A stretch of 64,000 nucleotides of DNA from Otis tarda (GCA_026413225.1 CM048591.1:69590052-69654051), one strand, 5' to 3'; shown: positions 28,401 to 43,400, numbered from the stretch's first letter. Numbers and translations: made by a program. Notes: a model not told the origin generated them from the sequence alone.

Positions 28401-31400
28401 TACCTGTTTAGCTTTCAAATCCAGTGTTTGCAGGGGAATCTCTGAAGACACAGCTGTATCTATGAGGAAATGTAGTTAGATGTGGAGCTTTTATATTTGT
28501 CAGGTTTCTGAGCCGCTCCAGACCTTTTATCTGCCATTAACTGTATAGAACAGGAGTGAAGAAACTCACCCATGGTGTATGCTTAGTGACCTGAGTTGAA
28601 ATAAATCAGCATAGATTTCTCTAAGTCAATAGAGTTATGTTAATTTACCATATTGGATAAAGCCCTTGTAAGTGTTAATAGCAGTGCATTTCTTGAATGG
28701 GTTTTTTGATTCATTGCTAGCTTAGTTGTCAGAAGTACTTGTTGGGCTCTGTAAAAACAAAGGAATAGAGATGTGCTGTGCTGAACTGTCTTGTACCAAG
28801 AAAAGAACAGTTGTTCGTGCACTATGCAGTAGGAAATCTTTTGAGATGTGAAGTATTTATCATCTGGGATTTGCATTTGGCTGATCTACTCAGTGGACAG
28901 GTGGTCATGCCAATAGCAAGTTTTCTTTTGAGCAACCACACCAACAAAATGTTTTTAAAAGTCTTATCTCATATGTGAGACTCCGAAAACTGACAATAGT
29001 AGGTGGATTCTAACCTAATTATGTCTTCCTGAGTCTTGGTTTTATTCATGCACTTTCCTTTTTCAGCTGTTTAATAACAATAGCCGTGTTGTTTATGCAG
29101 TCTTTACTGGAATTAAGAGGAAAACATCAGGCTTTGCTATGCTGGAAACAGTAGGAAACTCTTAAGGCTAGCATACTATGCTTAACCTTGCAAGTCAAGG
29201 GTTTGCAATGAGAACTTGAATGGGATCATGCCTTCACAATTTACTATCCTAAAAAGTATGAAATATGGACATGCCCTTTTGTCTCTGCCTTAAATCATAT
29301 TGAAAAAAAACCTTTGTAAAGTGTGGGTTTTTTAAAAAAAAAAAGATGGGAGTTTTTGTGTATTTGTGTTAAGTGACCCAATGGTATTTCATTAAAACTT
29401 TCTTAATGTCACAGGAAAAATCAAAACAGTGGCGAAGATTCGGATTTAAAGCAAAGGAGAAGGTAAATATATAATCTACAGCAACCATGAAATTCTAGCG
29501 AAGGTACTGATCATATTTTAGTTCCCTACACTCCCTCCCTTCCTGCCTTCTCCTCCATATTCTTAAATGTTTAAAAAGCTTTTTATGTTCCACCCATTTA
29601 ATTTTTTCTTTCCTATCTTTCTTTTGCTAAACACTTAGTAGCATAACCTCATCACAGCACAGATTCCTACAAGCTGCCTTGTGCATTGTTACTACACCAT
29701 GCTAGAAGCAGTTTGTGGAAGTTTACTAAAGGCTTACCTGCAAGTTGAAAGTCAATTCTGGAAGTTTTAGCTTTTGAGTTTTGCATCTGCAGATTTTGTT
29801 TTGAGTTCTCCAGTCTCCCAGTCCACTTTTAATTAATCTGTTTTGAAAACAAGTGTACTACCAGTTTAGATGAATTGTCCTGCAAAAGGTAGATGCAGAG
29901 GCATATGCAATTTCTTGCGGTGTTCTCGTAGTCTTACACATTTTTTTCTGAATTTTTTCTTAAGCTTTTTTTTTTTCCTGTGCAGTCCTGACTATGTGTC
30001 ACATTTCCAAATAAAATAATGGTGTTGATTTGAGTGTGCCCTTCAACAATGGCAGCTTTTAACAGATTTTTTGCATCTGGAGCTCTCTAGTGCTTTTCCT
30101 TGCTCCTGTGTTGCTGCCCTGGCTGCTGGAAAAAGGTGACAGTGCATTGCATTTTGATGTCAGGGTCTCTTGAAGATTGCGAAGGAGAGCAGGCACTCCC
30201 AGGATCTGATTGACAGATCTGCAGCATGGGAAAGGAGCTCTGGCAGAGATACAAACATCACAGGGACAATCACAGGAAGTAAAGGAAAGTGTTCATGTAC
30301 TTTTCACCTATTATGAGAGAACAGATCGTTTTTTTCTGGATGTTACCATTACAAGCTCCTAGCGATAGTCCCATGGTGAATATCCAGCACATAAAACTGA
30401 GAGGATTTAGTTAGGCATCTCAGGTGGAAAATCCCAGTGCTCAGAAAGAACTTCTTCCTGAAGGCTATGCCTGCTGTGTTACATTACAAATGTACAAGTT
30501 TATTATTGTATATTGGAATAGCCCTCCACTTCCTCACAATTTTGTGACTTTTTATCTCATTTTAATCAGAAGAGGGCTACACCAGAATATGAGCCTTCTC
30601 TGTCAACTGTTTCTCTGAAGTGCCGAATCCTGCAACCCACCCCTCAAGCCCCAACCTGGGCTGTATTTGTTCTGTCTCTCTCATAGCCAAACTTACTGTG
30701 CTCCTTGTGTCAGTCCATATAGATATATCACCTGAAAAATATCAAATCTATTGCATGACCAATAAAACATGAGAAAAGGATGAAAGGCACTTTGTAATTG
30801 TCAGAGATCAGAATGATCTCCTGTGTTCTTGCACCTGACTTAGGAAACCACCTTTGTTTCCATTTTGGTATTTTATTCAGTTCAGTAAAAGCTAATGTTT
30901 AATATTCAGTGAAAGATAATATTCTGACAGCCAGCATGAGGAGCTGCCACTCAGCTGACAGCTCAGCAGCCCTGCTCTCTCCCCGCAAGTGCTTTTCTGA
31001 CAGGCAACACAAGGTAATTTGATGTGCAGTATCCAAAAGCTGGATCAGATTTCCATTCCTGAAAAGCTAGAGAGAGGCTTATCTTGAATTTGAACAAATA
31101 GGATGTTTTATCTTGCAGTTCTCCTGCCATGGTGTGATTTTTGCTGTCTTGGTATGTTATGGGATAAATTGCTTAAATCAGAGTAAGAAAATACTTGAAG
31201 TACTGAGAAATATAAAAGAACTGAGTCACTTGGATGATGTGGAAGTGTGGAAGTGTGAAAGAACAGTGTTGCTTGGATGACCTAGTAATGTTGAGATTCA
31301 AGATTAGTGGAATATTTATTAAACATCTGATAAGATTTGGGGGGAAAAAAAGCTATAACTTTGGGCTTGTAAGGTCTGCTCTTGTTCTGGGGTGTTTATT

Positions 31401-34400
31401 GCTCTGAACTCTCTGGATGTGCTAGAGCCAATATCTTTTGTACACCATCTCTTAATCTTCCTTTATCCTTCAGGGTTGGATTTTTCTGTAGTAACATACA
31501 TTTTTCTTACCTCCACTTCCAGCTTCACCCAAAAATGTGTATTTTCACTTGGGAAACTGGCTATCCTGAACCTCTCAATGGCTTTAAATTGTGAGCCATG
31601 AGATTTGGGGATGGGGAGAGGTTTCTGCTTCTCTTCTGGGAAATTTCACTTTTCCAAGCCTATTCCCTGCAGACAAGCTGAGTTGTCCTAGGCTTTGGTT
31701 TTCCTATTAGTCGAAAACATTTCTGTTTGAATGGGAGCTATGTCAGTTAATGATTTCCTAGTTTGAGAGAGGGGGGAGACCAGACTCCATAGACTCTGAG
31801 GTGTTTAATGACACAGCAATTTGATAAAACTAGCTATAATTCACTGGTATTATGGACTAATTCATGAAACTCTGAGCTGTGTCAGAGAGACATCTGTAAC
31901 AGTATCCTGATTTCAGAGGCAGAGAGTAGAGTGATGTGTCCCTGACCAGATAGGACACTCAGGGGAGGTCCATGCAGCTGCAGCTATTCTGTTCCCTTGG
32001 AAGTCTCTCTCATCAGCTCTCATCGCATAGGCTCTTCTCTCTAAGCTGTTAGAACATGCAGCAAGCAAGTGCTTGTCAATAGCCTCAAACCTTGTCATGA
32101 AATGCTTCCCTTTACCTGTTAACTCATACCTAATGAACTCCTTTCACTCCTCAGCTTGTTTAAACTGTAATTTAACAAATCTCTTCTCTTACAAAAGTGC
32201 CTCATCAAAGAGCAAAAGAAAAGCACACTTTCTTTTGCCTCCTGGCTTTTCTTTTGCTGTTTGATGAGCCACTTTTGTAAGAGTTTCTAAAACCAGAGCC
32301 CTGACAGCTGTCTGTCTGCTGCAAAATGTTGCTTGGTGGCAATCAAGGGTCTCAGATAGTAGTGACCAAGCACTTATCTCTACTGAGAGGAATTTGTCTG
32401 TAGGTAGACATACACTCATTTTCTTCTTCAAGTTCAGCCTCAGCCTGTTCCACCAGTCTTTTTCAGCAGTAAATAATCAGAGCCATAAATGTCACCATAC
32501 CATTTGAAGCTTTGTGGTCAGAGGTGGTAACAGAAGTAACTGCTTTACTTCTTTTCCCTCATGTGGTGCACCATCTTTGTAGCTGTGCATTGGGTCATCA
32601 TGATATACACACCTGCCAATGTGTGCACTTTGGCCTTTCTGCATTTATAAGGATCAGCAGGATCACCACAGTGTTAGTGGTGTTTCTTCCATACTGCCTG
32701 ACACTTGAAAAATGATATGAACGTACTGGAAGCCAGATGGAAGTTGAGATGACTTGAACAAGACAGATCTGTTGAGAATTTTGTTTTGCATGCAAAATCA
32801 TAATTAGTGTTTTGTTGGATGTCCCACAATATGCAAGAAGAAAAGAGCCAGAATGCATGCACTTTAAAGACAAAACATTTCGCACCCCAAAGAAACATTT
32901 CACTTTGGCATATATGCAATGAGTGCTGAGAGATGAAATAAAACAAATGAACAAAGATGCAGTGCAATGATTCAAAAGGAAAATAGCATTCACCTGACAC
33001 TACACTCTGGATGCACTACTTTGGAAACGGTTGTTCCAAATTAATTAAGGAGAAAATAATAATATGACTTTCAGGTGTAGGCAAGCCCTCTAGAGTTTTT
33101 AAATTCTGATTTTCCTGGTAATGTCTTTGTAGTGTTGTTCATTCCTTGTTTAGAACTTCAGTACTTCAGGTGTTAGTAGATAATTTCACCTTCAGATGTT
33201 GCTTTTCTCCTCTCCAGATCACGGTCTCGCTGTAACACCAGTAGTGGCAGTGAATCAGAAAATTCCAACAGAGAGCATCGGAAGAAGAGAAACAGGTGAG
33301 CTTTATATATTTTAGACATAGAGACATGAAACACAAAGAAGTGAAGATGGACTTTTCTGAGATAGACCTATTAAGAGGAAATATAATGTTTTCTACGTAT
33401 ACCGGCTTCCCAAGGCAGCTTAAGGTCCTCTTTTGAATAAGAAGAGAAATAATTGCCAAAATATGTATACATCATAGGTATATGCAATGAATGCATACCC
33501 TCCTGCTGCTTGAGAATGTTGCTCATTGATGTACTGCTAAATCGAATATGGTGCACATTTACAAAAGATTTACAATATTAATGCAAATAAAGTGGATGAT
33601 GGTGATTACAAGATATTCACAGCATGTACTTCAATACCTCAAAAATTTCAAGTGCAGAGTTTTAGCTGAAAAAAAGCTTTTCAAGAGAATAGTCAAAATA
33701 TTTTTGTTGATCTGAAACTCTATGTTGTTTTTAAGTACTTGCGTTTAATTGTATAAATATTTTTATTTTTCAGAAGGTAAAGTGTGGGCTTAAGCCCAGA
33801 ATGTGTACAGTGTCAGCTGTGTCAGCTTTTAATAGAACAACAGTAGTTAACATCAGGTGATGCTAGCAAGTTTTGGGTTTTATATTCTATTTTTCTTGTT
33901 CCTGATATGAAAAAGTTAGCATAACAAATGATTTATTGTAGCAAAGACTTTCTTTAAAAACTGCAACTTTTATGTTGCACTTGAAATAACAGGATTTGAG
34001 AGTGTGAAAATGTGTTTCTAAAAAGAATTAAATATTTAGAATTAAAAATTCTAAATAGAATTTCTTCATAGTGCATACACAGAGCATAAGAGAGCTGTCA
34101 CTAGATGAAAGAGGAATTTTTTAGGGCAAATCTTCTAAGAAGCCATCTGCACAAGCTGCCATAGTTTCTTGTCTCACATGCAGTACTATGAGTGATAAAT
34201 GAATTTCAGGTATTTGGAAGCTCTTAGAAATAGTCATATGCTAGATAGTGCTGCAGAAGTATGCGGTATAATGATATTTTAAGCATAACTTGTAGTAGTT
34301 AAAGAGATGCTAAAAAATAGTTGTGAAATTCAAATAGGCCGGTATAAGCATAGCTGAGCCATGAGATTTCTTTGGAGTTTATTTAAATCAGAGCACAGTC

Positions 34401-37400
34401 TTCTGAGATACTCACCTAACAATAACCTAGTGTGCATGGGAGATTTGTTTTCCAGGTGAGCCTGAAGTTTCAATGAAATAATGAGTATAGTTTCAGTGAT
34501 CACTAGGTAAATGGTATTTTGTATCCCTTTCTCTTAGTACACTCTTGCCAGTTTTTTTCTCCTGTGAAACTTTTTGTTCAGGGGGCTCCAAAAGCAAGTG
34601 AAGGAAATTAGAGACTGACCACAAGAATGTTTTTAAGAGCTTCTTGCAATATAAAGATTGAATTGTAAGAAAGATTAAATACTGTTTATCATTTTCCTAA
34701 GAATAAAAGGGCCTTTACCAACCCTTCCTCAGGTCATGGAAAAGTGCTTTTTTTTTTTTTTTAATCCATTTGTATGGATTTTTTTTATGTTTTTCACATT
34801 TTCAGAAATGTAAAATATATCCAAAATGTTAATGTTGCAGCATGTTGTACTCTTAGGTGGTCACTTGAAATCAGATGAGATCAAAAGTAATTATCAGTGT
34901 TAAAGTAAACAAGTACTAAATGAGCTGGAGGTTTGAGACTTGTTCCTTGTCATCGAGTGCAGGGAAACTACCAGTCGTAACAAATTTCTGCATTTTGTTA
35001 GCAGCCACAGCAGGAGTATGATAAGCTGAAAGGACACAAGCACTAAATAGCTTTCCCATTGGCAGAAGTGAGCCAGCCCTAAGAGGGTTAAATTGGACAA
35101 TATAATGAGGCTTGCAGCTGCTGTTACTCAAGTTTTACCTGTTGCATGATTAATACAAATTTATTTCCCAATATAATAATCAAGTCCCTGGCACAAGCAG
35201 ACACAAAGTTGTATTGTTTTATTGGAATAAAATTACTGCATACTCACATTACCCAAAAGAATCTGCTTCTGATCGTAGAAAAGTAGAATTTATTGTTCAC
35301 ATGAGAACAGATCACCGTGAACTGTTTATCAGATGAGAACAAATTATCAGAGAAACATAGAAATGCAGATGAAAACTTCTGAAGGTAAAACACTGGAAAA
35401 AGGTTAGGGAGAAACTCCTTACTTGATCTAAATCTGTCTTTGAGGTTTCACTCCATCATAGGAATGTTTAATCCTAAGCAGATGTTAATACGAAATTAAG
35501 GAAGAATGTATTATGAGTATATTTCAATCATAGAAGAAACCTATTTGCTTTTTTAATGCAGTGGACAAAATTTATTGTGTGGGTAAAAATATATTAAATT
35601 AGTAGACAGTGTGTACTGGAGCATATTCTTTTACTTAACTATACTTTGAAGATCCATCTGATTAGAATCACAGAATGACTTGAATGGCTGAGGTTGGCAG
35701 GATCCTCTGGAGGCCAACTGGTTCAGTCCCCCAGCTCAAGCAGGTCTCCCTGGAGCCAATTGCCTAGGACCATTCCCAGATGGCTGAGTATCTCCAAGGA
35801 GGGACACTCCACCACACCCTTGGGCAACCTGTGCCAGTGCTTGCTCACCCTCACAGTGAAAAAGTGTTTCAGATGTTCAGAGGGAAGCTCCTGTGTTTCA
35901 GTCTGTGCCCACTGCCTCTGGTTCTGTCACTGGGCACCACTGAAAAGAGCCTGGCTCCATCCTCTTTGCGCCCTCCCTGCAGATATCTATACAAATCTAC
36001 CTGGACTTGTGCAAAGTGTTTGACACTGTCCCGCATGACATCCTTGTCTCTTAATTGGAGAGATATGGATTTGATGGACGGATGGCGGATAAGGAATTGG
36101 CTGAGTGGTCACACTCAAAGAGTTGTGGTCAACAGCTTGATGACCAAGTGGAGACCAGTGACAAGTGGTGTTCTGCAGGGGTCAGTATTGGGACTGGCAC
36201 TGTATAACATCTTTGTTGATGACATGGACAGTGGGATAGAGTGCACCCACAGCAAGTTCACTGACTACACCAAGGCTGTGGGCTGCGGTTGCCATGCTGG
36301 AGGGAAGGGATGCCATCCAGAGGGACCTTGACAGGCTGGAGAGGTGGGCCCATGTGAACCTCATGGAGTTCAGCAAGACCATGTGCAAGGTCCTGCACAT
36401 GGGTTGGGGCAATCCCAAGCACAAATACAGGCTGAGCAGAGAATGGATTGAGAGCAGCCCTGAGGAGAAGGACTTGGGAGTGCTGGTGGACAAGAAGCTC
36501 AACATGAGCCAGAAGTGTGCACTTGCAGCCCAGAAGGCCAACTGCATCCTGGGCTTCATCAAGAGGAGTGTGGCTAGTAGGTCAAAGGAGGTGATTCTGC
36601 CCCTCTGCTCTGCCCTGGTGAGACCCCACCTGGAGTACTGTGTCCAGCTCTGGAGCCCCCAGCGTAAGAAAGATATGGACCAGTTGGAAAGGGTCCAGAG
36701 GAGGGCCATGAAGATGATGAGAGGGCTGGAGCACCTCTTCTATGAGGACAGGCTGAGAGAGTTGAGGCTGTTCAGCCTGGAGAAGAGAAGGCTCCAGAGT
36801 GACCTTATAGCAGCCTTTCTGTACCTAAAGGGGATCTACAAGATAACAGGAGAGGGACTTTTTACCAGGACCTGTTGTGATAGGACAAGGGGCAATAATT
36901 TTAAACTGAAAGAGGGTGGGTTTAGATTTGATATAAGGAAGAAATTATTTACTATGAGAGGCACTGCAACAGGTTTCCCGGAGAAGTTATGGATGCTCCA
37001 TCCCTGGAAACATTCAAGGCCAGGTTGGATGGGGCTCTGAGCAACCTGGTCTAGTGGAAGGTGTCCTTGCCTGGGGCAGGGATGTTGGAACAAAATGCTT
37101 TAAGGTCCCTTCCTACCCAAACTATTCTATGATTCTGTGAGATCCCCTGAGCCTTCTCTTGTCCAGACTGAATAGTCTCTGCTCTCAGCCTTTCCTCATA
37201 GGAGAGGTGCTCCAACCCCTTCATCATCTCAGTGGCCCTTTGCTGGACTCTTTCCAGTATGTCCATGTCTCTCTCATACTGAGGAACCCAGAAGTGGACA
37301 CAGCACTCCAGGTATGCCCTCACCAGTGCAGAGCAGAGGGAAAGGACCACCTCCCTTGACCATCCATGCAGGCCTCCTGGCATTTTTGCCTGACTTCCAA

Positions 37401-40400
37401 TTCGCTGGGGGATGAATGACTTCTGAGCTTGGAGGAGGTGATCCTTGAATATTAACCAGGTGTCTTGGGAACCTTTTCCTTCCAGGGCCTACTTTTCAAA
37501 GGAGATCTCTGAAGAGGCTGGAGTCTGCTATCCTGAAGTCCAGGGCTGTGATCTTTTTTTTTGCTCTCCTCTCTCCTTTCAGGGTCCTGAATTCCACCAT
37601 CTCATGGTCACTGCAGCCAAGCCTATGTTTGTCCTTGACATCACCAATGAGTCCTTATTTGTTGGACATTGTACCTAAATGATAACTTTACACTCAAATA
37701 TTTTCAGTGAGATTTCAAGAATCAAGTCTTTGAGTTGTTTTTCTTAGGAGAATTTATCATTGCATAAACATAGATTGCTACAATATCACCTGAAATGGGA
37801 AAAAGCATCCCTAAGTTAACAAATGAGTGACAGTAGTCTTATGTCTTTATATTTCACCATAAAATCTTCCTGCAAACAATGCCTAATTTTTTACTGTGAT
37901 AGCTATTAATCTCAATGGGATTTATTTCACGTGCCAGTAATAAGGATTTTGTTTTCTGAATGACATAAATCAACTTGTTCCCTTGTGGGAGCAAAAAGGG
38001 AAAATGGGACAGTGCAGAAGGGGTGACAGTGGCGGGATTATGTGTCTGGGGCAGCTGGGGAAATCTTTATGCATCCTGGGCTTTGTTGCAGGTCATGGTG
38101 AAGGGATCACTTCATCTGAGCTGGAGCTCAGGAAGGGCATCCCTGGGTGTTTTCCCTGGATCCTAGGAAGGTGCATGCTGCAACAAAGTATTTGAAAATG
38201 TTGTAGTAGTAGAGCCTTGTATCATGATTTTGAGCTTACACTTACTGTAGATGAGGTGGACTTTGAATACTTACGCAGGAAGAAAATTTTAACTGTTCGG
38301 CTTGGGCTGCGAAGACAAATTCAAGTTGTAGTCCTATTTTTAAAGGATCGTCTCATTTTTGGCTTACACTGCTTCTAAACAGCAAATCAATGAGTTTTCT
38401 TTTATGCAGATTCTTACATTGTAATGTAGTTTGGAGACATTACTTAAAATTTAGCAAGATAAAAAGTTAAAGTATTTCATTGCAGGAGCTGGATTTTTGT
38501 GGGGAAAAAATAGCCCGTTGCTTCTCAGAGCATCCGTGTCAGAGACCTCAGATTAAACTCTCAGTACTTCTTTCTTCTTCTGCAGACTACGGCAAGAGAA
38601 TGACATGGTTGACTCAGCTCCTCAGTGGGAAGCTGTACTACGGCGACAAAAAGAGAAAAACCAGGCAGATCCAAACTACCGGCGATCCAGGCACAGATCT
38701 CGATCGTATGTAACCCCTGCCCTCTGTGATGGGAAAAATAAGGCTGCTGTAGCATGTTAAAAAGCAGGAGGAGTATCTCCAGTGTGGTGATGGCTCTCAG
38801 CTGCTGAAGAACACAGAATGTCACGTGGCATATTCTCACATGAGCAGATTTGTCTTTGTGATCAAACTCCCTTTGTAGAGTAATTTGAATTTCAGGGTAC
38901 AAATAACACAGGAAGGGCTTTGTAACAGGGCCTGTGAGGAACTCTCTCCATCACCTTGGATGGAGTCCTGGATGGTTTTTTGGTTCATAGAATGTTAGTT
39001 CTGTAATGAGGACAGTGATTCCCCTCTTCTGGGCAGCACGTCCCTGAAAACATTCAGATTTGGTGTGATAGGTACAGGCAATTTTTGTGAAATGTGGGCA
39101 CACTTTTTAATCCTGTAATGTCTGTGGTGGTGTTCCAGATGAGACCAGCTACTGATGTCTCCATGTTAAATTACTGTTAGGAAGCAACAGTCAGTGATTT
39201 ACTGCATCCTGATGTTAGGATTTCCATGACAGAGCCATGCTGCCAGGCAGTGCCATTCCTGCTGACAGCCGTTTTTGACGTGGTGAAGTTGTCAGCTTCT
39301 AAAATTAATTCTCTCAAACTAATGGAAATGCTGATTTATTTTAGTTTATGTTTTTTTTCTTTTAATAGCATATTTTTGGGCTATAGACACAGTTTTGTGT
39401 TGTGTTTGTGTCCAGCCTAATCTGCCATCCAAGCAACCATCCAAAGCAGCGCCAGCATCAGTGTGCTTGGCAGGCAGAGCAGAGCAGGACAGGGCAGGGC
39501 CAGAGGTGCTGAGGAGTGCAAGGAAAGCTGCTGTGAGGCACTGGGAGAGAAGGCAAGAGACAGCAGGCTTTGGAACCATATCCTCACCCTTGCTGCCTGG
39601 CTAAAATGGATGAGTTATCTGGCTGTGATGGTGTAATGCGTCACCTCTGTAGCACACTAACATAGATACTTCTCATTAATGTATTTTCTTAAATTTACCT
39701 TTCATGTTAAGACTTACCAAGAGAAACAGTGTAGTATCTTAAATGATTATTTTGTTAATTCGGATTGAAACTGTAATCTGCACTGAAGTTTCCAGTGTTA
39801 AAATCCACTTGAGTTCTGTTTTCAGTTGCCCGTGTTACTAGAACTCATTTCTCTCTCCAGTTTCATAGTGTGCAGTTTTCGTTTTCTTTTTAATGAGAAA
39901 TAGAATTTGCCATTAAAATTCCAAATGTTGAAATTTCTACTTTAACTGGCTTTGTACAGGCTTGTTCACTGTCAGCTGCACAAAAGTCAAATGTTATTAG
40001 GTATAATTATACAATGATATATTACTAAAAATCAGGAATATTAAAAGCTCATTTGTATGGAATCCACAAAATATAGCTGAATAAGTTTGATTTACCTTTT
40101 TTTTTTACTGTATACAGAAAGTGCTGTAAACTAGGAAATGTACTTCGTTAATAATGGTTAGATTAAATTCATAGCCAACTTTTTTCCCACAGGCCAAGTA
40201 AATTTCATTGCTTGGGCAGCACAGGCTCCCTCTTGTGGCTAACTTAACTTACAAAATGGCTTTTCCAGGACATTGACATTCTGTTTTATTTAAACTACTA
40301 TTAGCCAAAACTGTAAATGTGTAGCGTCTTACTTGACAAGGAAGGGTCCTAGAGGAAGCAAGGAAATGAGGAAATCCGCAAGATTTTGGATGGCTTCTTA

Positions 40401-43400
40401 TTTCTTTTCCCTATTGTGTTACTGGTGAATATATTCCTCCTTATTGTCTTGCTCTTCAGTTTGAAAAAACAAAATCAAACCAACAAAATAAGCCCAAACC
40501 TCCCAAGTATGGCAAAGATCCTTAATATATGTGAGGAGCAACTAAAAAACATAAAATGAGAATCCCTTTCAAAATGCTTTAAATAAAATTTTGGTAAAAG
40601 ACATTTAACTGTTAACCTGCAGTAGGCTGTAAGAGTGTTTATTTACTTTAGTTTGGCTCAGCTGTTTGCTTACATGATTGGATGCAGGTCAGAAGGAAGG
40701 GAAACGTGATTGCCCAGGGTGTAGGATATGGTTGTTTCTGTTTTTAAGTCTGGTCATATGGCCATTTCAATTTGCCCAGTTAACAATTGATACAAAACCT
40801 TTGTTCTGGTAGTACAGAGAAATCTTTCACATTAAGTTCCTTATTCCAGTCAGCTTAACTAGAGGTTCACTTTGGAAGTGTGAAGTAATGGCTGAAATAT
40901 TTGTTGCTGTGCCTGGCACAGTGCATTTAATTTGTTTGATAATGAGCAGTATTAATCATTGGTGGTGGTGGGGAGGTGTCTCCTTGGTCTCAGGAATAAA
41001 AATATTTGACAAGAATTTGACCTTTCTTTTTCCTAAAGGAATCAGCAAGTAGAGAGAGACCTCCCAATTCTAGTTTACAGGGTTTCTAGTCTACAGGGTT
41101 TATTTTCAAGAGTTCATGTAAAACATCTGTGTAGCCAAAGGGCTTTTTTTAATTAAGAAGAATGGCCATTAAAATTCCGTGGCTATTTAAATTTACCATT
41201 TGTGACCCAAACCCAAACTGAAATATTAATAAGGGTGCAGATGCAGACAAAAAAACCAATGTAGAACTTATTAATGTACAGAGGTGTTTGAGCTTGTGAA
41301 AATGAAATAAAAATAAACAAAAAACCCTCTAGAGACCCATCATTTACTGGGAATTCCCATTAGGTTTCTTGTGCGTTAGAGAATCTGATTAGCATACGAA
41401 TTGTCCAGAAGCTATTGATTCAGATACTACCATAGGACAATCTGAGTATACATTATATGTCAAAAACTGTGAATTCAAAAACAATTCACAGTAAAAAAAA
41501 TGAAAAGAAAGTGAAAGAGGGATTGTGATCTGGCTTTAAAGATTTAATAGAAGGATTGCTTTGTTGTGGGCTATCAAGAACTATACAAACGTGTATTTCC
41601 TGTGCAGTGTATGCAATACCTACATTTTGCCTTAACAAGACCTTTCTTTTTGTAAGCTTTTCTCAATTTTTCCTTCAAAGGAAGCAAGAACAAGACTTCG
41701 GAAGGAAAATGCTTTTATTAAGATACTTCATCTGTGTCATATTTCTGGATATTCTTTTTTGAGGAGTTAACTTGAATAAATGCTGTGAGATTAGTCCAGT
41801 ATGGTAACACTTCTTAAACAGATGGAAAATAAATAATGCCAAGGTGGGAATTCATAAAAGCAGTTTGCTCTGAGGAATCATTTTTTTTTGTAATGGGGTG
41901 CCTTGTTGCTAAGCCATATGTGGCAGCAGTGCTTTCCTTGATAGTGTAGTTGCAGACGTGGAAGGAGGGAGAATGGCTGAGTCACAGAATGAAATGCCTG
42001 GAGTTGGCTGCAGAAAGCAGCAGGCACAGTTCCTAGAAAATGGAGAGATGAAGTAACCACTCTCTTTCCGCACTGCCCTGCAAATTAATATTTCTTACTG
42101 TAGGTGAGGCTTCACATGATTTTTGGTGATACCTGAGACTTAAATCCACATCCTGAACTGCTGTATTTCCATGAATAAGTAAAAGCTATGAGCTGATCAG
42201 ATGGGTCAGGGGTGTGCACAATACCCTGCTTTGTGGGATCCTGGGTTTAGGAGCAACCTTGAGGCTTTGCTTCCTCAGGCAAACTAGGGCTTGTAAGCAT
42301 TATAAAGCCTCCCTGGAGAAGCTGGCATTTTTGAGGCAGCTTTTGCATTCCCCACTGCCTGATTATTCAGCCTCAGAAGGGGATGTCTATCTTCCCAGCC
42401 CCAGGGTGAATGCGGGGTTTGCAGCTGCTATCTTGTGAGGAGGGGGTTGCATGGAATGAGAAATTAATTCAAAACTGAAGGGTGACAAAGGCTGTTAAAT
42501 GCCACTGCGTACCAACCTACTGCATCAGGGAGTTAGAACCAGCATGGACAGATGTAAGCAGTGGAGAAGTAGAAGTAAGAAGGGAGAAAGAGAGATAGGA
42601 CAAGTGAAAATAAGAGAAAAATAAATGCACTGTAATAAAGACAAACACATAAAGCTACAAAAAGCTCTGAATGCTGGGAAAAATTGGACTTCAAGCTACT
42701 CACAGCCATAGCTGTTGCCGTCATGAGGACCTGAGCAGTCAGAATGGACAGCAGAACGGTCCGTCAAGGACAAGAATAATCTGGGGTGGCTGCATCGCGC
42801 TGCCTGGAAAACCATCACCACCTTGCAGCTGAGAAGGTTATGGAATAGTTCATATTAGTCCCAGTAGGGAATCATAAATGTAAGGTCGTTTCTCATCTTT
42901 CTGTCTCTCTCTAGTATTTATAAAGCAGTAAATTAATATCTCCCAGTACTTCTGCACCTGTAAAATCTAAAAAAACCTCCCAAAACATTACCACCCCTAA
43001 ATAATCTGCCTTTACTCTGGCTGTAAAATATTTACTGCAATATAGATGTTTCTGAACATTATTCATATGCTGATGTCTGGAAATATGTTAATGGTGAAAT
43101 AGAAAACAATGAAAATGTTAGGGCTAGAGAGCAGGTTGGAATTATTTCTCATACAGCACTGGGCAAGGGAGAGCCAATTTAACAGATGCTAAAACACAGA
43201 ACTCTGCTGTGCTCCTTGATCTTTATTTGAACTTGGATTATATCACTCCAAAAGGATCTTTGAATATGATAGGCCCTTTTGTTTAAGAAAAAAACCACAA
43301 GCTGTATGATATGATCGTGTAAGACTTAATCTTCCAGAAACTGTGACTTCAGTGGGAGCATTTATGCATGCTGAATCTGTCTAAAAGTTGCATCCCTCAC

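Noticed and set aside
34033-34057. 11-bp AT-rich hairpin with 3-nt loop
   Set aside because: Too short and low-complexity to support an RNA gene.
42214-42438. 74-codon + strand frame
   Set aside because: No homology seen, no splice signals fitting the EPB41L4A phases.
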